Below are positions 35,821 through 44,741 of a stretch of DNA of 64,000 nt, in pieces. Position 1 is the stretch's first letter. Every line of letters starts with the position of its first letter. The translations under genes and the position numbers were made by a program. Under the pieces are notes generated by a model. The model saw nothing but the letters and a program-made list of their open reading frames with translations. It was not told the DNA's origin and made no database searches. This stretch comes from Lachnospiraceae bacterium (GTDB taxonomy: Bacteria > Bacillota > Clostridia > Lachnospirales > Lachnospiraceae), in assembly GCA_002892395.1 (NCBI GenBank), contig NBBL01000001.1, positions 281,331-345,330 on the forward strand, read 5' to 3'.

Positions 35821-37013
35821 TCGAATCCTCCTACCCCTGCACCGGGGTGCAGTTTTCCCTGACGCTTCGCCGCAAGGAGAAGCTCCTCCAGCCTCCGGTT
35901 CATCGGTCCCCGTGCAAATCCTGCGTCAATGACCGTCTCGCAGCACTCCATTCTCTGCATCGCCTGATGGAGCGCTGCAGTTCCGATCCGGAAAAAGGGC
36001 TGTTCCTCAATGACTTCTGCGGCGAGCAGCTTCGCCACCCGATAATCCAGATCATTCGGATACAAAATCCCGGCAATAAACGGCCGATTCTCCCGCTGCA
36101 GCCTGCGGTAAACCGGAATCCCGCTCCCGCCGGAGGAAATGACAAAGGTTTTTGCCTCTCCCTTTGGCGCCGGCAGCTCCATGCTTCCCAGCAAAAGATC
36201 AAAATAACCCGCTTCCAGGCGATACAGCCGCTGAATCCCCTCCTGATCCAGTACCGTCTCCGGAGCGCCTGCAGCCCACACCTTTTTGCCATCGACACAG
36301 AGAATGCGATCCGATATTTTCATGGCGAGATCGATCTCATGGAGTGACATCAAAATGGTAATTCCTTCCTCCTTGGCGAGTCTTCGCAAAATAGAAAGGA
36401 GCTCCAGCTTGTAATGAATATCCAGAAAGGAGGTGGGTTCATCCAAAACAATAATCTCCGGCTCCTGGCAAATGGCTCTCGCCAACAGGACGCGCTGTCG
36501 CTGTCCGTCGCTGATGTGATTAAAATCCCGGTCTGCAAAGGAATCTGCATGCACTGCTAAAAGAGCTGCCTTCACCTTTCGTCTGTCCTGCTCCGTCAGG
36601 AGCCCCAGCCGCCCGGTGTGGGGGTAACGTCCGGCTGCCGCCACCTGGAAGCAGCTCATCAGCTCGGTTTTCCTTTGCTCCGTCAGAAGAGAGGCCTGCT
36701 TTTTCGAGCGTTCGCGAAGGCTTAGCTCCCCCAGCTCTCTCCCCGCTACCAGCACTCTGCCGGAAAGGAGACGAAGCTGTCCGATCACGCTGCGAAGCAC
36801 CGTGGATTTCCCGGAGCCGTTGGGACCGATCAGCGTGACAATCTCTCCCGGCTCTATCTTCAAATTGACGGGTTCAAGCAATGCCCTTCCCCGGTATCCC
36901 ACCGAAAGCTCCCGAAGCTCAATTGCCGGCTGCTCCTTTCCGGTTTTCCCTGCCCCGGTCCGACTGATGGAAGGTCGTCTCTCCTCCACCTTTCCCCCAT
37001 TTCCTTTCCTCAT
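35817..37013 (-). CDS. ABC transporter ATPase of the FepC/BtuD type with a C-terminal extension
   Basis: Energises the importer formed with the next two upstream genes. 398 residues. ABC domain at about 28-265: Walker A GPNGSGKST (63-71), signature HISDGQRQRV (SDGQ in place of SGGQ), Walker B IIVLDEPTSFLD (187-198), then SLHEIDLAM with the switch histidine. The family usually ends near residue 260. Here about 130 more residues follow (IPVYRRLQRENRPFIAGIL, then VIDAGFARGPMNRRLEEL), an extra domain with no motif I recognise. Start ATG at 37013 overlaps the permease stop (ATGA). Substrate inferred from context: cobalt, corrinoid or tetrapyrrole. Confidence 0.88.
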   Translation of the reverse strand: MRKGNGGKVEERRPSISRTGAGKTGKEQPAIELRELSVGYRGRALLEPVNLKIEPGEIVTLIGPNGSGKSTVLRSVIGQLRLLSGRVLVAGRELGELSLRERSKKQASLLTEQRKTELMSCFQVAAAGRYPHTGRLGLLTEQDRRKVKAALLAVHADSFADRDFNHISDGQRQRVLLARAICQEPEIIVLDEPTSFLDIHYKLELLSILRRLAKEEGITILMSLHEIDLAMKISDRILCVDGKKVWAAGAPETVLDQEGIQRLYRLEAGYFDLLLGSMELPAPKGEAKTFVISSGGSGIPVYRRLQRENRPFIAGILYPNDLDYRVAKLLAAEVIEEQPFFRIGTAALHQAMQRMECCETVIDAGFARGPMNRRLEELLLAAKRQGKLHPGAGVGGFE

Positions 37014-38086
37014 ATCTGATCCCCCCGACGCCTGAATATCAGCATGAAAATGACGACCGGCGCGCCGAACAAGGAGGTGACGGTGCTGATATCCAGCTCC
37101 ATCGGGGCGCATGCCAAACGTGCCACCAGATCACAGGCAGCGCAAAATACCGCTCCGCCGAGAAAAACTGCGGGCACTGCAAGAATCGGGCGCGCCGTCC
37201 CCAGCGCGGCTTTCACCAGAAAGGGAACTGCAATCCCCACAAAGGATACGGGACCGGCAAACGCCGTGACGCAGGCGGAAAGCAGACTTGACAGAAGGAT
37301 CAGAAGCATCCGCATGCGCAGCACATTCACTCCCACACTCCGGGCATAGCTCTCCCCCAGCTGCAGGGCACCGATGGGCTTGGACAGGAGAAATACAAAA
37401 AGAACTGTCAGGACAGTCAGCACTGAGGCTGCGGTCACCTGCTCCCAGCTGGTTCCGGAAAAGCTTCCCCGGGACCAGCTGTGAATGCTCACGATCTCCG
37501 AATCGTCTGCAAAGTTCACCAGAAAATCGGTGATGGCGGAGCAAATGTAGCCGATCATAATTCCTGCCACCAGAAGCGCTGACATCCTGCGCACCCTTTG
37601 GGCGATCAACAGGAGAATCCCCATCGAGAACAGTGCGCCGAGAAACGCCGCCAGGATCATCCCGGTGGACGGAACGGGAATGCCCCTTCCAAGACAAAGA
37701 AGCATCACCAGAACAACTGCCATTTTTGCGCCGGATGAAATCCCGAGAACAAAGGGACCTGCAATCGGATTGTCAAAAAAGGTCTGCAGCAAAAAGCCGG
37801 AGAGCGCCAGCGCACCGCCTAACAGGGCGGCCATCAGCACCCGGGGAGCCCGGATCCTCCAGATGATGTTGTACGCGCTGTCCCCTGTCTCTCCGATTCG
37901 GTGAAGGAGTACGGCAATCGTCTGTTCCGTGGAAAAGCGCACATTTCCCACCCTTGCATTCAGAAAAATCAGAAAGAGAAGAAGAAAAATAAGGACAGCA
38001 AACACCAGTCCAACCCGCAACTCTTCCCCACCGTTTCTCTCCGTTGTTTTGTGTGTTCCCTCTTCTGTCACTGCCCGGTTCCTCAC
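37010..38086 (-). CDS. FecCD/BtuC-type ABC transporter permease
   Basis: Membrane channel of an importer for metal chelates or corrinoids. About 358 residues with some ten hydrophobic segments (LVFAVLIFLLLFLIFLNA first). Family motifs: RIRAPRVLMAALLGGALALSG, then NPIAGPFVLGISSGAK near 115 and FVGIAVPFLVK near 275. The start is uncertain: GTG at 38086 gives the longest form, GTG at 38071 has AGGA about 9 bases ahead. It lies on a simple-sequence repeat that joins it to the substrate-binding gene. Confidence 0.88.
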   Translation of the reverse strand: MRNRAVTEEGTHKTTERNGGEELRVGLVFAVLIFLLLFLIFLNARVGNVRFSTEQTIAVLLHRIGETGDSAYNIIWRIRAPRVLMAALLGGALALSGFLLQTFFDNPIAGPFVLGISSGAKMAVVLVMLLCLGRGIPVPSTGMILAAFLGALFSMGILLLIAQRVRRMSALLVAGIMIGYICSAITDFLVNFADDSEIVSIHSWSRGSFSGTSWEQVTAASVLTVLTVLFVFLLSKPIGALQLGESYARSVGVNVLRMRMLLILLSSLLSACVTAFAGPVSFVGIAVPFLVKAALGTARPILAVPAVFLGGAVFCAACDLVARLACAPMELDISTVTSLFGAPVVIFMLIFRRRGDQI

Positions 38087-38130
38087 TTCTCACTTCTCAT
38101 TTTTCACTTCTCACTTCTCATTTCTCATTT
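38084..38130 (-). repeat. Short tandem repeat at the permease start
   Basis: The 19-mer CACTTCTCACTTCTCATTT occurs at 38084-38102 and again at 38105-38123, with further TTCTCATTT pieces to 38130. It fills the 38-base gap between the substrate-binding gene stop and the permease and includes one candidate permease start codon. Slippage here could change the spacing of the ribosome-binding region. Confidence 0.7.
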
Positions 38131-39801
38131 CAGCCGTTCCAGGAACCGCATGTTTTCTTCTCCTTCGTCCGTGAGCATGTGGTGAAAATCCTCTGTCATC
38201 TCGGCGATGCAATCTGTGGATTGGTACATATCCTTCTTCACCTGCCACAGTCTGCCCTCCCGTACTGCCCGAAACTCCCGAAACAGCGCATCCCTTGCGA
38301 TCAGCTCCTTCGCACTGCGAAATGGTGCGCCGATGGTCGCATTGTATACAAGAAAATCCGCATCCTTCGCCCGCTGGTAGAACTCCTCGCGGGAAATGGT
38401 CATGGTGGCGTTTTTGCTCGTTTCGTCTCTCAGGTCAGAAAAAACAGAGGTGCCGCCGGCGATCTCCAGCATTTTTGTGATGTAATCCGTTCCCTTTCGC
38501 ACCACTGCCCCGCCGTCTGCATTGAGATAAAAATAAGCGACTGTCTTTCCGGTTGCCTCAATTCCGGAGAGCGCCTCCATTTTTTTGCGTTCCTCCTGAA
38601 AGAATGCCTCCGCCGCCGCTTCCGTTCCCGTCAGCACCCCGTAAAGGCGCACCCACTCTGTCCGTCCCAGGGGATGGGGTTCGTAGCTGGACCGATCAAT
38701 AAAAACCGGGATGCCCAAATCCTCCAGCATTTCCTTGATTTCCGGTTTATGCAGGATCATGGTGGACTCAATCGCAAGATCACAGCCTTCTGCGGTCAGC
38801 CGTTCAAAATCGGGGGCGCTGTAGCGCCCCGCGAACAACATTTTACCTGTCTCCAGCGCCCGCTTCGGCGCCTCAATGTACCATCCGTCCACATCGGTTC
38901 CCGTAAGCCGAATCCGATTCATCGCGCCCGCCCGATCAAACAAGGACATGGCGGCAGTGGCCGCCAGATAGATTTTTTTCGGCGGCTTGGGAAGAATCAC
39001 CCAGCTGTCCGGCACCCCCTCCGGCACCTCCTTGCCCTCGGGAACCAGCAGATAGCGCGCCGAATCATGCACGTCAATCAGATCATAGCCTGCCTGGTAG
39101 CGGTACAAATCAAACCCCGAGGCATACGCTAAGGCAAGACGGGACTCCGGCTTTTGTCCGGCGACTTCCGGTGCTTCCGTCAAATCCCCTTTCGTCCCTG
39201 TCTCCCCTGTCCTTGCTTCCTTTCCGGAGTCGGCGGGAGCAGGGCTGTCTGCCTTCGGATCCGATTCTGTACTCTGCTCCCGGCCACTGTCTTCTCCTGC
39301 AATCTGCACGGAAACCATGTGGGCATACCACGTTCCTTTTTTCCCCAGCAGCGCCAGCGGAAACTGCTCTCCCAGCTTCGGCACAGGGATATCAAAGCCG
39401 TACACTTCCTCCGTCAGCCCATCCGGATACCGCACCGTATCGACGGTGGGCTCCAGCCATGTGGCCCCCTTCTTCTCCGCTTCCTCCGCTGTTCCAGGAA
39501 ACAAATTGACAATATTTTTGGAAGGCAGACTGATGTGCAGCATCATCTGCCCGCCGGAAACGGTCAGCTCCCCCATGTCATGGTATGCTTCATTTACATG
39601 GAACATGGGGCTGTCCGTCTGAAAGCTTGCCTGATAGACTCCGTCATCCGGAGGTACGAACCCCACGGCATGCTCAGCGCAAGGCGCCGATGCGGCTCCC
39701 GCGTCCGTCCCGCAGGACGTCTCTTTGCTCCGGCTGCAGCCTGTGGGCAGAAGGAGGGAAAGAAGGAGCACAGGCAGAATCCCGTATATGGTCTTCTTCA
39801 T
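38125..39801 (-). CDS. Substrate-binding lipoprotein with N-terminal NEAT-like domain
   Basis: Extracellular capture protein of the ABC importer. 558 residues. Lipoprotein signal peptide ending LLLPTGC (C22). Residues about 48-168 form an added beta-rich domain (DDGVYQASFQTDSPMF, then GTWYAHMVSVQI) with a look of NEAT/surface ligand-binding domains. A linker rich in Ser, Ala, Glu and Lys (about 168-220) leads to a class-III periplasmic-binding fold (about 225-558) with LAATAAMSLFDRAGAM, IESTMILHKPEI, GIPVFIDRSSYEPHPLGRT and the NATIGAPF region. Start ATG at 39801 has TAGGGA ahead; an ATG at 39819 overlapping the cbiK stop is possible. The ligand is not readable from sequence. Confidence 0.85.
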   Translation of the reverse strand: MKKTIYGILPVLLLSLLLPTGCSRSKETSCGTDAGAASAPCAEHAVGFVPPDDGVYQASFQTDSPMFHVNEAYHDMGELTVSGGQMMLHISLPSKNIVNLFPGTAEEAEKKGATWLEPTVDTVRYPDGLTEEVYGFDIPVPKLGEQFPLALLGKKGTWYAHMVSVQIAGEDSGREQSTESDPKADSPAPADSGKEARTGETGTKGDLTEAPEVAGQKPESRLALAYASGFDLYRYQAGYDLIDVHDSARYLLVPEGKEVPEGVPDSWVILPKPPKKIYLAATAAMSLFDRAGAMNRIRLTGTDVDGWYIEAPKRALETGKMLFAGRYSAPDFERLTAEGCDLAIESTMILHKPEIKEMLEDLGIPVFIDRSSYEPHPLGRTEWVRLYGVLTGTEAAAEAFFQEERKKMEALSGIEATGKTVAYFYLNADGGAVVRKGTDYITKMLEIAGGTSVFSDLRDETSKNATMTISREEFYQRAKDADFLVYNATIGAPFRSAKELIARDALFREFRAVREGRLWQVKKDMYQSTDCIAEMTEDFHHMLTDEGEENMRFLERLK

Positions 39802-39818
39802 CCAAGTATCCCTACGCA

Positions 39819-41087
39819 TTACTGTACCACCGCTCCCACATGATCCACGTAGATCATCTGGATCGCTTTCACGTTCCCAAGCCCCTTAATCTGAGTCTCA
39901 ATCCGATCAAAGGAGCCATCTGCCCGGAATTGGCTGAGCCAGGAGTCCTCCTCCTCACCTGCCATGTCATTGTTCGCATGATCTCCGGCCACCACCATGC
40001 AGGGACGAAGGGTGACACTCCGGTAACCTGCCTTCTTCACCTTTTCAATCACCACATCGCAGGCCGTGTCCTCCGGCTCTCCTTCCACCGTTCCGATGAA
40101 CACATTGCGGTATCCCAGCTGGTCGATCTGCTTCTGCAGCTGGCTGTAGCTCACCTTTGCCACATGAGCCGTCCCGTGACCCATCATCACAAACGCCATT
40201 CCGTCCTCTGCCGCCGCTTCCGGGCTTTCGTACCCTGCCTCTCTTACGGCTTCGGCGGTCAGCGCCTTCACCACGGCTTCCTTGTCCTCATTGATTTCAT
40301 TGGCGTCTGCACCCACTTCTCCCAGCAGGGGCTCCGCAATTTTCATGCTCTCGAATTGAGGACGATATCGCTCTGCCGTCTTTGAAAGTTCATCGTATTC
40401 CGCGCCATGCATCAGGTGTGTCGGTTGAATGACCAGATGCTTCACACCGTTTTTCACGGCGCGCTCCATGGCCTGCTCCATGTTGTCAATCGCAATTCCG
40501 TCCCTGGCAAGAATGTGATTGATGATAATCTGCGCAGTGAATGCGCGGCGCACTGACCAGTCCGGATAAGCATTCTGAATGGCTCGCTCAATTCCGCCTA
40601 TGTCCTCCGCGCGGCTGTCATTGAAGGAGGTCCCGAAGCTCACCACCAGGATCTCATTCTCTCCGATGTTATCCTGATTCAGCGGATTGTCTGCCGCTGC
40701 ATCTCCGGTATCCCGCCCGAAATAATCGGGATCCGCAAAGTGTCCCTCCACCAGCTCCTTCTGCTCCGGAGTCAGTGCATCCCAGGCCTCCTTCGCCTCT
40801 TTGCACCGTGCCTCTGTTTGTTCCGTCCACTCCTGCACGTAAATGGCATCAATCATTTTCGCCACCTCATCTGCTGCCGCCTGATCCGCAGTTTTCCCCG
40901 CCTCAGAAGTCATCTTCTCCGCTGCTTCAGAGGCTTCGCTGCTCTCCTGCTGTGTCTTTGCCTTCGGCTCATCACCCGCTTTGTTTGCCTGACTTCCGCC
41001 GCACCCGCTGAGAACTGCAATCGACAGCGCCGCAGCCATCCAGCAGGCTATGGTTTTCTTTCCTTTAACGATCTTTCTTCTTTTCAT
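39819..41087 (-). CDS. cbiK: Sirohydrochlorin cobaltochelatase CbiK, lipoprotein form
   Basis: CbiK inserts cobalt into sirohydrochlorin at the start of the anaerobic B12 route. This 422-residue version has an N-terminal signal ending AVLSGC (C29), so it is predicted to be anchored outside the cytoplasmic membrane. Residues about 35-140 are an extra region (acidic linker, then AIYVQEWTEQTEARCKE and AWDALTPEQKELVEGHF). The chelatase domain (145-422) keeps the metal-site histidines: PTHLMHGAEYD (H224, H227), MMGHGTAH (H304, H308) and VAGDHANNDMAG (H370). Known exported relatives are the periplasmic CbiK of Desulfovibrio vulgaris and IhtB of Porphyromonas, the latter linked to heme use. AAGGAG lies 10 bases before the ATG. 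Confidence 0.9.
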   Translation of the reverse strand: MKRRKIVKGKKTIACWMAAALSIAVLSGCGGSQANKAGDEPKAKTQQESSEASEAAEKMTSEAGKTADQAAADEVAKMIDAIYVQEWTEQTEARCKEAKEAWDALTPEQKELVEGHFADPDYFGRDTGDAAADNPLNQDNIGENEILVVSFGTSFNDSRAEDIGGIERAIQNAYPDWSVRRAFTAQIIINHILARDGIAIDNMEQAMERAVKNGVKHLVIQPTHLMHGAEYDELSKTAERYRPQFESMKIAEPLLGEVGADANEINEDKEAVVKALTAEAVREAGYESPEAAAEDGMAFVMMGHGTAHVAKVSYSQLQKQIDQLGYRNVFIGTVEGEPEDTACDVVIEKVKKAGYRSVTLRPCMVVAGDHANNDMAGEEEDSWLSQFRADGSFDRIETQIKGLGNVKAIQMIYVDHVGAVVQ

Positions 41088-41137
41088 CTGTCTTTTTTCT
41101 CCTTCCTGTTGCTTGTTTCATGGTATCCGCTTCCGTT

Positions 41138-42574
41138 TTATGTCGCTTGCTCCCGCCTGAGACGGCTTGCCCGGTATGCACTGCAGCGGTCGACAAAGCG
41201 CTGCGCAAACTTCGGATTGGACGGATAGTAAAGGTGCGGGAAGCCTGCCATCAGATTTTGACGGCACACCATGCAGGTCCAGCTTCTTCCGCTCACCGGT
41301 TTGACCGCGACACAGTCCTCACCGTTATGCGTGGACTCACAGTAGTGAAATTCATGGCCGCGTATCCGCTCCCCGGGCTGCAAATAATCCTCTGCTCCTC
41401 CCTCCTTTCTTCTAAGCTCCAAATAGCCGAAGCGCTGCATTCGCTCCTCCAGATGTACTTTCCCCGGAAGCGCGCCCACCATGGGATGCGGAACTCCGTT
41501 TGCATCCCTCAGCTCCTCCTGCAAATAAAGGAAGCCGCCGCACTCCGCCAGAACCGGCATCTTCCCGGATACTGCGGATAAGATTGCCCTCCGCATGCTC
41601 CGGTTTTCGGACAGGGCGCCGGCAAACAGCTCCGGATATCCGCCTCCCAATAACAGTCCGTCCGCTTCCGGAAGCGCAGAATCCCGGAGGGGAGAAAAGA
41701 ACAAAAGCTCCGCGCCGCAGCGCCGCAAAAGCGCCAGGTTTTCCTCATAGTAAAAGGAAAATGCCTCATCTCTTGCCACCGCAATCCGCGGCTTTTCTCC
41801 TGTCCTTTTCCCTGCGTCCGGCACACTCTTCTTCCCCAGAGGAGCTGCCCCGTTCCCGATGGCAAGCAGCGCCGGAAGGGAAAGACTCTCCTCCAGCTGA
41901 TCGGCAAGCAGTTCCACATCCCGCCTGAAATCGGAAATTTCTTCCGGGGAAATCAGCCCCAGATGACGGCTTCCCCATTTCAGCTGCGGCATCGGCGGGA
42001 CATATCCCAACACGCGAAGTCCGGGAATCTCCTCCAGGCAACGCCTCATAAGCGGAAACGCCGATGCAGAAACCCGGTTTAGAATCACCCCTTTGATCCT
42101 TGCGTCCGCCCGGTACTGCATCATCCCCTGCACCAGCGGAACCACGGATCGGCTCATACCGCGCCCGTCCATCACAAGGATCACCGGCGTCTCTGTGATG
42201 CGCGACAGGTCGTAGGAGGATGCCTGCAATTCCGTTCCGCCCAGACCGTCATAATATCCCATGACTCCCTCCATCACCACCATATCGCTGTGCTCCGAGG
42301 CGATGAGAAGGCGTTCTCTCGTCTCAGACTCCGATGTGAAATAGGAGTCCAGATTTCCCGACGGAATTCCCAGCACCGCCCGGTGAAACATGGGATCGAT
42401 ATAATCCGGCCCGCATTTAAAGGATGTGATTGAAAGCTCTCTCCGCTTCAGCAATGCCAGGAGTCCCACTGTCACAAGGGTTTTCCCGCTGCCGCTTTTT
42501 GGTGCGGCAATCAGAATGCGCGGAATGCGAATTTTCCTGTCTGAGGCACTCGGTTCAGTTACCCGGTTTTGCAT
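41138..42574 (-). CDS. cbiA: Cobyrinate a,c-diamide synthase
   Basis: ATP- and glutamine-dependent amidation of the a and c carboxylates of cobyrinate. 478 residues. P-loop APKSGSGKTLVTVG near 27; DYIDPMFHR near 62; GVMGYYDGL near 107; C-terminal glutaminase with GGGYPELFA, the nucleophile in VLAECGGFLYL near 345, and the histidine in GHEFHYCE. ATG preceded by AAAGGAGGGAGG. Overlaps the end of the cbiJET gene by 20 bases. Confidence 0.95.
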   Translation of the reverse strand: MQNRVTEPSASDRKIRIPRILIAAPKSGSGKTLVTVGLLALLKRRELSITSFKCGPDYIDPMFHRAVLGIPSGNLDSYFTSESETRERLLIASEHSDMVVMEGVMGYYDGLGGTELQASSYDLSRITETPVILVMDGRGMSRSVVPLVQGMMQYRADARIKGVILNRVSASAFPLMRRCLEEIPGLRVLGYVPPMPQLKWGSRHLGLISPEEISDFRRDVELLADQLEESLSLPALLAIGNGAAPLGKKSVPDAGKRTGEKPRIAVARDEAFSFYYEENLALLRRCGAELLFFSPLRDSALPEADGLLLGGGYPELFAGALSENRSMRRAILSAVSGKMPVLAECGGFLYLQEELRDANGVPHPMVGALPGKVHLEERMQRFGYLELRRKEGGAEDYLQPGERIRGHEFHYCESTHNGEDCVAVKPVSGRSWTCMVCRQNLMAGFPHLYYPSNPKFAQRFVDRCSAYRASRLRREQAT

Positions 42575-44741
42575 CCCTTCCTCCCTCCTTTTCCTCCGGC
42601 TCCAAAGAGGATATGGATTCTGCGATGCCCTTTTCCCCTCCGAAGGACAGCAGAAAGACCGGATTTTGTCCCTCCAGCAGGTGGTATGCTCCCAGTGTCT
42701 TCCCCCTGCTCACCTGAAGCTGCAAAAGCTCCGGCGCCTGGTCCCCATACCTTCGCATCAGTGCCTTCAGCTCCCCCAGCGTCTCAAGGCTCACACAGGT
42801 CATCACCACGCGAACCTGGGGATTTCGCTCCTGTACCTTCGCAATGATTTCCTCCGCTCTTCCGCTGCTCCCGCCGATAAACAGGTGCGTCGGCGCCGGA
42901 AGGCGATCCAATCCATCCGGCGCCTCCGCTTCAACAATTTCCATGTTGTCAATGAGAAAACGTCTCTGATTTTGCCGCAGCAACTCACAAGCCTCTGGTT
43001 TTTTCTCAATGCTGTAGACGAAGCCCTCCTCACAGCAAAGAGCGGCTTCGATGGACACGGAGCCGGTTCCCGCACCGACGTCGTACAGCACAAAATGCCG
43101 GGAAAGCCGAAGCTTGCAAAGCGCCAGCGTTCGTATTTCCTCCTTGGTCATCGGAACCGACCTCCGCCTTCTCTGAAACGCAGCATCCGCAATGCCCGGA
43201 AGCAACGACTTCCCATCTCCATCCGAATGGAGAATGCAAAGGGTGTAGAGCCCCTCTGCCTCCAGCCGCTGCAGCTCCTCTGTCGTTGCCTGCCATATTT
43301 TCTCCTCCGGACAGGACAGCTGATATCCGACATAAATCCTAATCGTCCCTAAAATCCCGCATGCCGATGCCTGCTCCAGCCCGGCCCCAATCTGCCTCAG
43401 CTGAGAAACCCCGGACAACAAAAGAAAGCAGCAGCCATGCGTTCTCACATGCCCGATTACATTGCAGCGCCTTCCATGGGCACTGAGCAGCGCTGCATTC
43501 TGCCAGCAAATGCCCAGCCTTCCGGCGAGATAGGAGACAGAGGAAATTCCGTTTAAAACCTGTACCGTCCACGTGCCGCCTTGTTCCCCATTCCCGGACA
43601 GCAGGGTCTGCATTTTCTTCTGCAAGCCGGAAGCGCCGCTGTAAAACCCGATATCTCCCGCATACACTGCCACTGCCCGGCGAATCTTAGGATGGGCGGA
43701 AAGCCACGCCGCAATCTCCTCTGCCCGATACACCGCCTCCTTTGGCGTCGCAAGGTCGGACAGTGCTTTCAGCACGGTTTCTGCACCGAACAGGATCTCC
43801 GCCTGCTCCAGTGCGCGCTGTACCTTACGGGTTCGCTCCATCCGGCTCCCCGGTCCCATGCCCGCAATGGTCAGGCACCGAAGCGCCGGAGCATAGTCTT
43901 TCACTTCCTGTTCCATTCCAGACAGTGAAATAATGCGCTCATACAGGTCCTGCTCCTGCATCCGCTCCACATCCGAACTCCCTCTCTCAGGATCCCGCAG
44001 AACCAGCGCCACTGCTCCCTCACACGCGGCTGCTTCCAGCTTCTGCGGATACCCCCCCGCTTCTCCGCTCTCCTTCGTCAGCAGAAAGCGGGCGTCGGCA
44101 TGCTTCAAAAACGCACGGTTCATGGCAGTGGAAAACGGTCCCTGCACGGCAAAAATCTGCTTTCCGCAAAGCCCGATCTCTTCGCAGGCGCGAATTGCCT
44201 CTATGCTGGGGAGAACCCGCACATACAGGCGCTTTTCATCATCAAGAAGTGCCGAAAAACGCCGCAGCTCCTTGCTCCCGGTGGTGAGGAGAATGTTGCC
44301 CTCCCTCTCTCTCAAATAGAGCGCTGCTTCTTTCACATCATCAAAAAAGTGAAGCCGCCCCTTTTGCTGCAGTTCTTCCTCCCATACCGCCGCTGCATCC
44401 TGCCCCGGCTCCGGGGACTTGCTTTGGGCAGATCGCGACAGCCTTAAGTAAGACAGCGCCTCGTGTTCACAAGCCGCCTTGATCTCCTGTGATACCAGAA
44501 CGGCGAACGGGTGCGTCGCATCCACCACACAGAGAAAATCCCGCCTCCGCATGGCTTCTGCCATCGCCTCGCGGTCCATTCTCCCCTCAATCACCTCAAC
44601 CCCGGCGTGGGGCTCCATCACCTCTGCGCCGTAATCCGTAGCGACGCTGACCACAGAAGGAATTCCCCGGGCTGCCAGACGGTATGCGAGTTTTCTCCCC
44701 TCTGTCGTTCCCGAAAAGATTAAAACAGGCTTCATATCCAT
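42555..44741 (-). CDS. cbiJET: CbiJ-CbiE-CbiT triple-domain corrin enzyme
   Basis: One 728-residue chain joining three B12 enzymes. Residues about 1-285 are cobalt-precorrin-6A reductase (CbiJ/CobK): LIFSGTTEGRKLAYRL, VVDATHPFAVLVSQEI, GPFSTAMNRAFL. About 287-490 are the C5-methyltransferase (CbiE): LTIAGMGPGSRMERTR, VYAGDIGFYSGASGL, LNGISSVSYLAGRL. About 540-720 are the C15-methyltransferase/decarboxylase (CbiT): GIADAAFQRRRRSVPMTKEE, then YDVGAGTGSVSIEAAL, a Rossmann SAM loop. CbiE-CbiT fusion (CobL) is common; addition of CbiJ in front is unusual. No frameshift or stop interrupts the joins. It ends 20 bases inside cbiA and its start overlaps the cbiB end by 10 bases. Confidence 0.92.
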   Translation of the reverse strand: MDMKPVLIFSGTTEGRKLAYRLAARGIPSVVSVATDYGAEVMEPHAGVEVIEGRMDREAMAEAMRRRDFLCVVDATHPFAVLVSQEIKAACEHEALSYLRLSRSAQSKSPEPGQDAAAVWEEELQQKGRLHFFDDVKEAALYLREREGNILLTTGSKELRRFSALLDDEKRLYVRVLPSIEAIRACEEIGLCGKQIFAVQGPFSTAMNRAFLKHADARFLLTKESGEAGGYPQKLEAAACEGAVALVLRDPERGSSDVERMQEQDLYERIISLSGMEQEVKDYAPALRCLTIAGMGPGSRMERTRKVQRALEQAEILFGAETVLKALSDLATPKEAVYRAEEIAAWLSAHPKIRRAVAVYAGDIGFYSGASGLQKKMQTLLSGNGEQGGTWTVQVLNGISSVSYLAGRLGICWQNAALLSAHGRRCNVIGHVRTHGCCFLLLSGVSQLRQIGAGLEQASACGILGTIRIYVGYQLSCPEEKIWQATTEELQRLEAEGLYTLCILHSDGDGKSLLPGIADAAFQRRRRSVPMTKEEIRTLALCKLRLSRHFVLYDVGAGTGSVSIEAALCCEEGFVYSIEKKPEACELLRQNQRRFLIDNMEIVEAEAPDGLDRLPAPTHLFIGGSSGRAEEIIAKVQERNPQVRVVMTCVSLETLGELKALMRRYGDQAPELLQLQVSRGKTLGAYHLLEGQNPVFLLSFGGEKGIAESISSLEPEEKEGGRDAKPGN

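Noticed and set aside
38044..39132. 362-codon plus-strand frame over the substrate-binding gene
   Set aside because: Shadow of the minus-strand lipoprotein gene, which has a signal peptide and a known fold.
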